Source: an uncultured bacterium (GTDB lineage: Bacteria > Bacillota > Clostridia > Lachnospirales > Lachnospiraceae). Taken from it: a stretch of 15,565 nucleotides of DNA. Made by a program: the position numbers and the translations under genes. The stretch is taken from positions 1-15,565 of the forward strand of contig CAMUHA010000062.1 in NCBI GenBank assembly GCA_947088515.1, written 5' to 3'. Of the stretch, positions 13,982 to 15,565 are shown piece after piece (positions within the stretch are counted from its first letter, which is position 1; the number at the start of each line of letters is the position of its first letter). The notes under the pieces are model-generated. The model made no database searches, was not told the origin of the DNA, and saw only the letters and a program-made list of their open reading frames with translations.

Positions 13982-15523
13982 ATGGAAAAGGAAATGGTAA
14001 TTGTACTTGATTTTGGAGGTCAGTACAATCAGCTGATTGCCCGGAGAGTCAGAGAGTGTAATGTTTATTGTGAAGTTCATTCTCATAGTATGAATCTGGA
14101 AAAATTAAAAGAATTAAACCCAAAAGGTATTATTTTTACAGGCGGTCCTAATAGTGTCTATCAAGAGGGAGCTCCAGGCTGTGCAAAGGAAATTTTCGAG
14201 ATGGGGATTCCGATACTTGGCATCTGCTATGGGGCACAGCTGATGGCATATTTGCTTGGAGGAAGCGTAAAGACGGCTCCGGTCAGTGAATATGGAAAGA
14301 CAGAAGCGGAAGTGGATAAAAGCGCAGTTCTTTTCTCAAATGTACAGGAAAAAACAATCTGTTGGATGAGCCATACGGACTATATAGAAAAGGAGCCAGA
14401 AGGCTTTAGAGTCACAGCCCATACACCGGTTTGCCCTGTAGCAGCTATGGAAAATGTGGAGAAGCAGCTGTATGCAGTACAATTTCATCCTGAAGTAATC
14501 CATACCCAGGAGGGAATGAAAATGCTGTCTGACTTTGTATATAATATCTGTAATTGTAAGGGAAACTGGCGTATGGATTCTTTTGTGGAAACATCCATCA
14601 GACAAATTCAGGAAAAGGTGGGGAGCGGCAAAGTTCTGTGCGCACTCTCAGGTGGTGTGGATTCTTCCGTGGCGGCTGTGCTTCTTGCAAAAGCGGTGGG
14701 AAAACAGCTTACCTGCGTTTTTGTAGACCATGGTCTTTTGAGGAAAAATGAAGGCGATGAGGTGGAGGCAGTTTTTGGTCCCAAAGGACTCTATGACTTA
14801 AATTTCGTGCGGGTCAATGCCCAGGAGCGGTTTTATGCAAAACTGGCAGGTGTGGAAGAGCCGGAAATGAAGAGAAGGATTATTGGAGAAGAGTTTATTC
14901 GGGTATTTGAAGAGGAAGCAAAAAAAATTGGCGCTGTTGATTTTCTGGTACAGGGTACGATTTACCCGGATGTAATTGAAAGCGGACTTGGCAAGAGTGC
15001 GGTGATTAAGTCTCACCATAATGTAGGCGGACTGCCTGATTGTGTGGATTTTAAGGAAATTATTGAACCGTTACGGCTGTTATTTAAGGATGAGGTGCGC
15101 AAAGCAGGGCTGGAGCTGGGGATTCCGGAACATTTGGTTTACAGACAGCCTTTTCCCGGCCCAGGGCTTGGGGTACGGATTATTGGCGAGGTTACGGCGC
15201 AAAAGGTTCGTATGGTACAGGAAGCAGATGCAATTTACAGGGAAGAAATTGTAAAGGCTGGGGCAGATAAGAATCTGGGACAGTATTTTGCGGCGCTTAC
15301 TAATATGCGGAGCGTGGGAGTAATGGGAGACGAGAGGACTTATGATTATGCTGTTGTACTTCGGGCGGTGAATACTTCTGATTTTATGACGGCAGAGGCA
15401 GCACAGATTCCATGGGAAGCGCTGGGAACAGTGGCAGGCAGAATTGTAAATGAAGTGAAGGGAGTTAACAGAGTTTTGTATGACTGCACGGGAAAGCCGC
15501 CGGCGACAATAGAGTTCGAATAG
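13982..15523 (+). CDS. guaA: GMP synthase (glutamine-hydrolysing)
   Basis: A complete 513-residue GuaA, which converts XMP to GMP using ATP and glutamine in cytoplasmic purine synthesis. The class I glutamine amidotransferase domain (1-190) has the nucleophile in GICYG (Cys82) and the His and Glu of FHPE (His169, Glu171). The ATP pyrophosphatase domain has the PP-loop SGGVDSS (223-229), VDHGLLRKNE, KSHHNVGGLPD and PFPGPGLGVRI. The dimerisation domain ends in KPPATIEFE, the usual C-terminus. Length and all key residues are normal. AGGAGG lies about 8 bases before the ATG. The 140-base upstream gap shows no clear guanine riboswitch, and the promoter is not obvious. It is probably transcribed alone. 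A stem-loop that looks like its terminator begins right after the stop. Confidence 0.98.
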   Translation: MEKEMVIVLDFGGQYNQLIARRVRECNVYCEVHSHSMNLEKLKELNPKGIIFTGGPNSVYQEGAPGCAKEIFEMGIPILGICYGAQLMAYLLGGSVKTAPVSEYGKTEAEVDKSAVLFSNVQEKTICWMSHTDYIEKEPEGFRVTAHTPVCPVAAMENVEKQLYAVQFHPEVIHTQEGMKMLSDFVYNICNCKGNWRMDSFVETSIRQIQEKVGSGKVLCALSGGVDSSVAAVLLAKAVGKQLTCVFVDHGLLRKNEGDEVEAVFGPKGLYDLNFVRVNAQERFYAKLAGVEEPEMKRRIIGEEFIRVFEEEAKKIGAVDFLVQGTIYPDVIESGLGKSAVIKSHHNVGGLPDCVDFKEIIEPLRLLFKDEVRKAGLELGIPEHLVYRQPFPGPGLGVRIIGEVTAQKVRMVQEADAIYREEIVKAGADKNLGQYFAALTNMRSVGVMGDERTYDYAVVLRAVNTSDFMTAEAAQIPWEALGTVAGRIVNEVKGVNRVLYDCTGKPPATIEFE

Positions 15524-15530
15524 TCGGAGC

Positions 15531-15565
15531 TAAGCCGCAAAGCCCGTAAACACTAGGGTTTGGCG
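15531..15565 (+). terminator. Truncated inverted repeat after guaA, probable terminator cut by window edge
   Basis: CGCAAAGCCC (15536-15545) pairs with GGGTTTGGCG (15556-15565) with one mismatch and one wobble around a 10-base loop. The left arm is preceded by TAAGC, so a longer stem and a T tract are expected just beyond the window end. I infer the guaA terminator; it cannot be completed here. Confidence 0.6.

Overview
The window looks like a chromosomal segment from a low-to-moderate GC, endospore-forming Firmicute, most likely a member of the Clostridia close to the Lachnospiraceae. The evidence is a clear spoIIID gene, strong AGGAGG-type ribosome binding sites, TTGACA/TATAAT-type promoters, and a set of proteins (membrane XRE regulator, DUF4097 protein, DUF853 HerA-like ATPase, QueT) that I associate with that group. 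The family assignment is inference; no 16S or other taxonomic marker is present. I see no insertion sequence, prophage, CRISPR array, tRNA or rRNA.

Layout. Positions 1-3186 hold the end of a MoxR-type AAA+ ATPase, a DUF58 protein and a polytopic membrane protein with a DUF4129-like tail. This is the familiar MoxR/DUF58/transglutaminase operon, but the third protein appears to lack its transglutaminase domain. Next come a 129-residue protein I do not recognise (3235-3624), a methyltransferase of the Methyltransf_32 type (3714-4862) and a large membrane-anchored extracytoplasmic protein (4942-7476) whose C-terminus resembles a C39-like peptidase fold without its catalytic Cys and His. Positions 7584-9396 form a two-gene unit: an XRE regulator with two membrane repeats, overlapped by a DUF4097 protein built of GSGN repeats. 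A strong terminator follows at 9404-9447.

The only minus-strand gene is queT (9472-9987), the substrate-binding subunit of a queuosine-precursor transporter. It is preceded by a consensus promoter and a roughly 170-nt structured leader that is a candidate preQ1 riboswitch. Divergent from it is a HerA/DUF853 ATPase (10297-11973) whose promoter carries a 9-bp inverted repeat. Then come spoIIID (12083-12340, TTG start, sigma-E-type promoter), a MATE efflux transporter (12507-13841) and guaA (13982-15523). The window ends inside what looks like the guaA terminator.

Functionally the window mixes housekeeping (GMP synthesis, queuosine precursor uptake), sporulation control and envelope-related modules (MoxR operon, XRE/DUF4097, membrane pseudo-peptidase, MATE). 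The most interesting parts are the queT leader, the XRE/DUF4097 pair, the pseudo-C39 protein and the transglutaminase-less operon.
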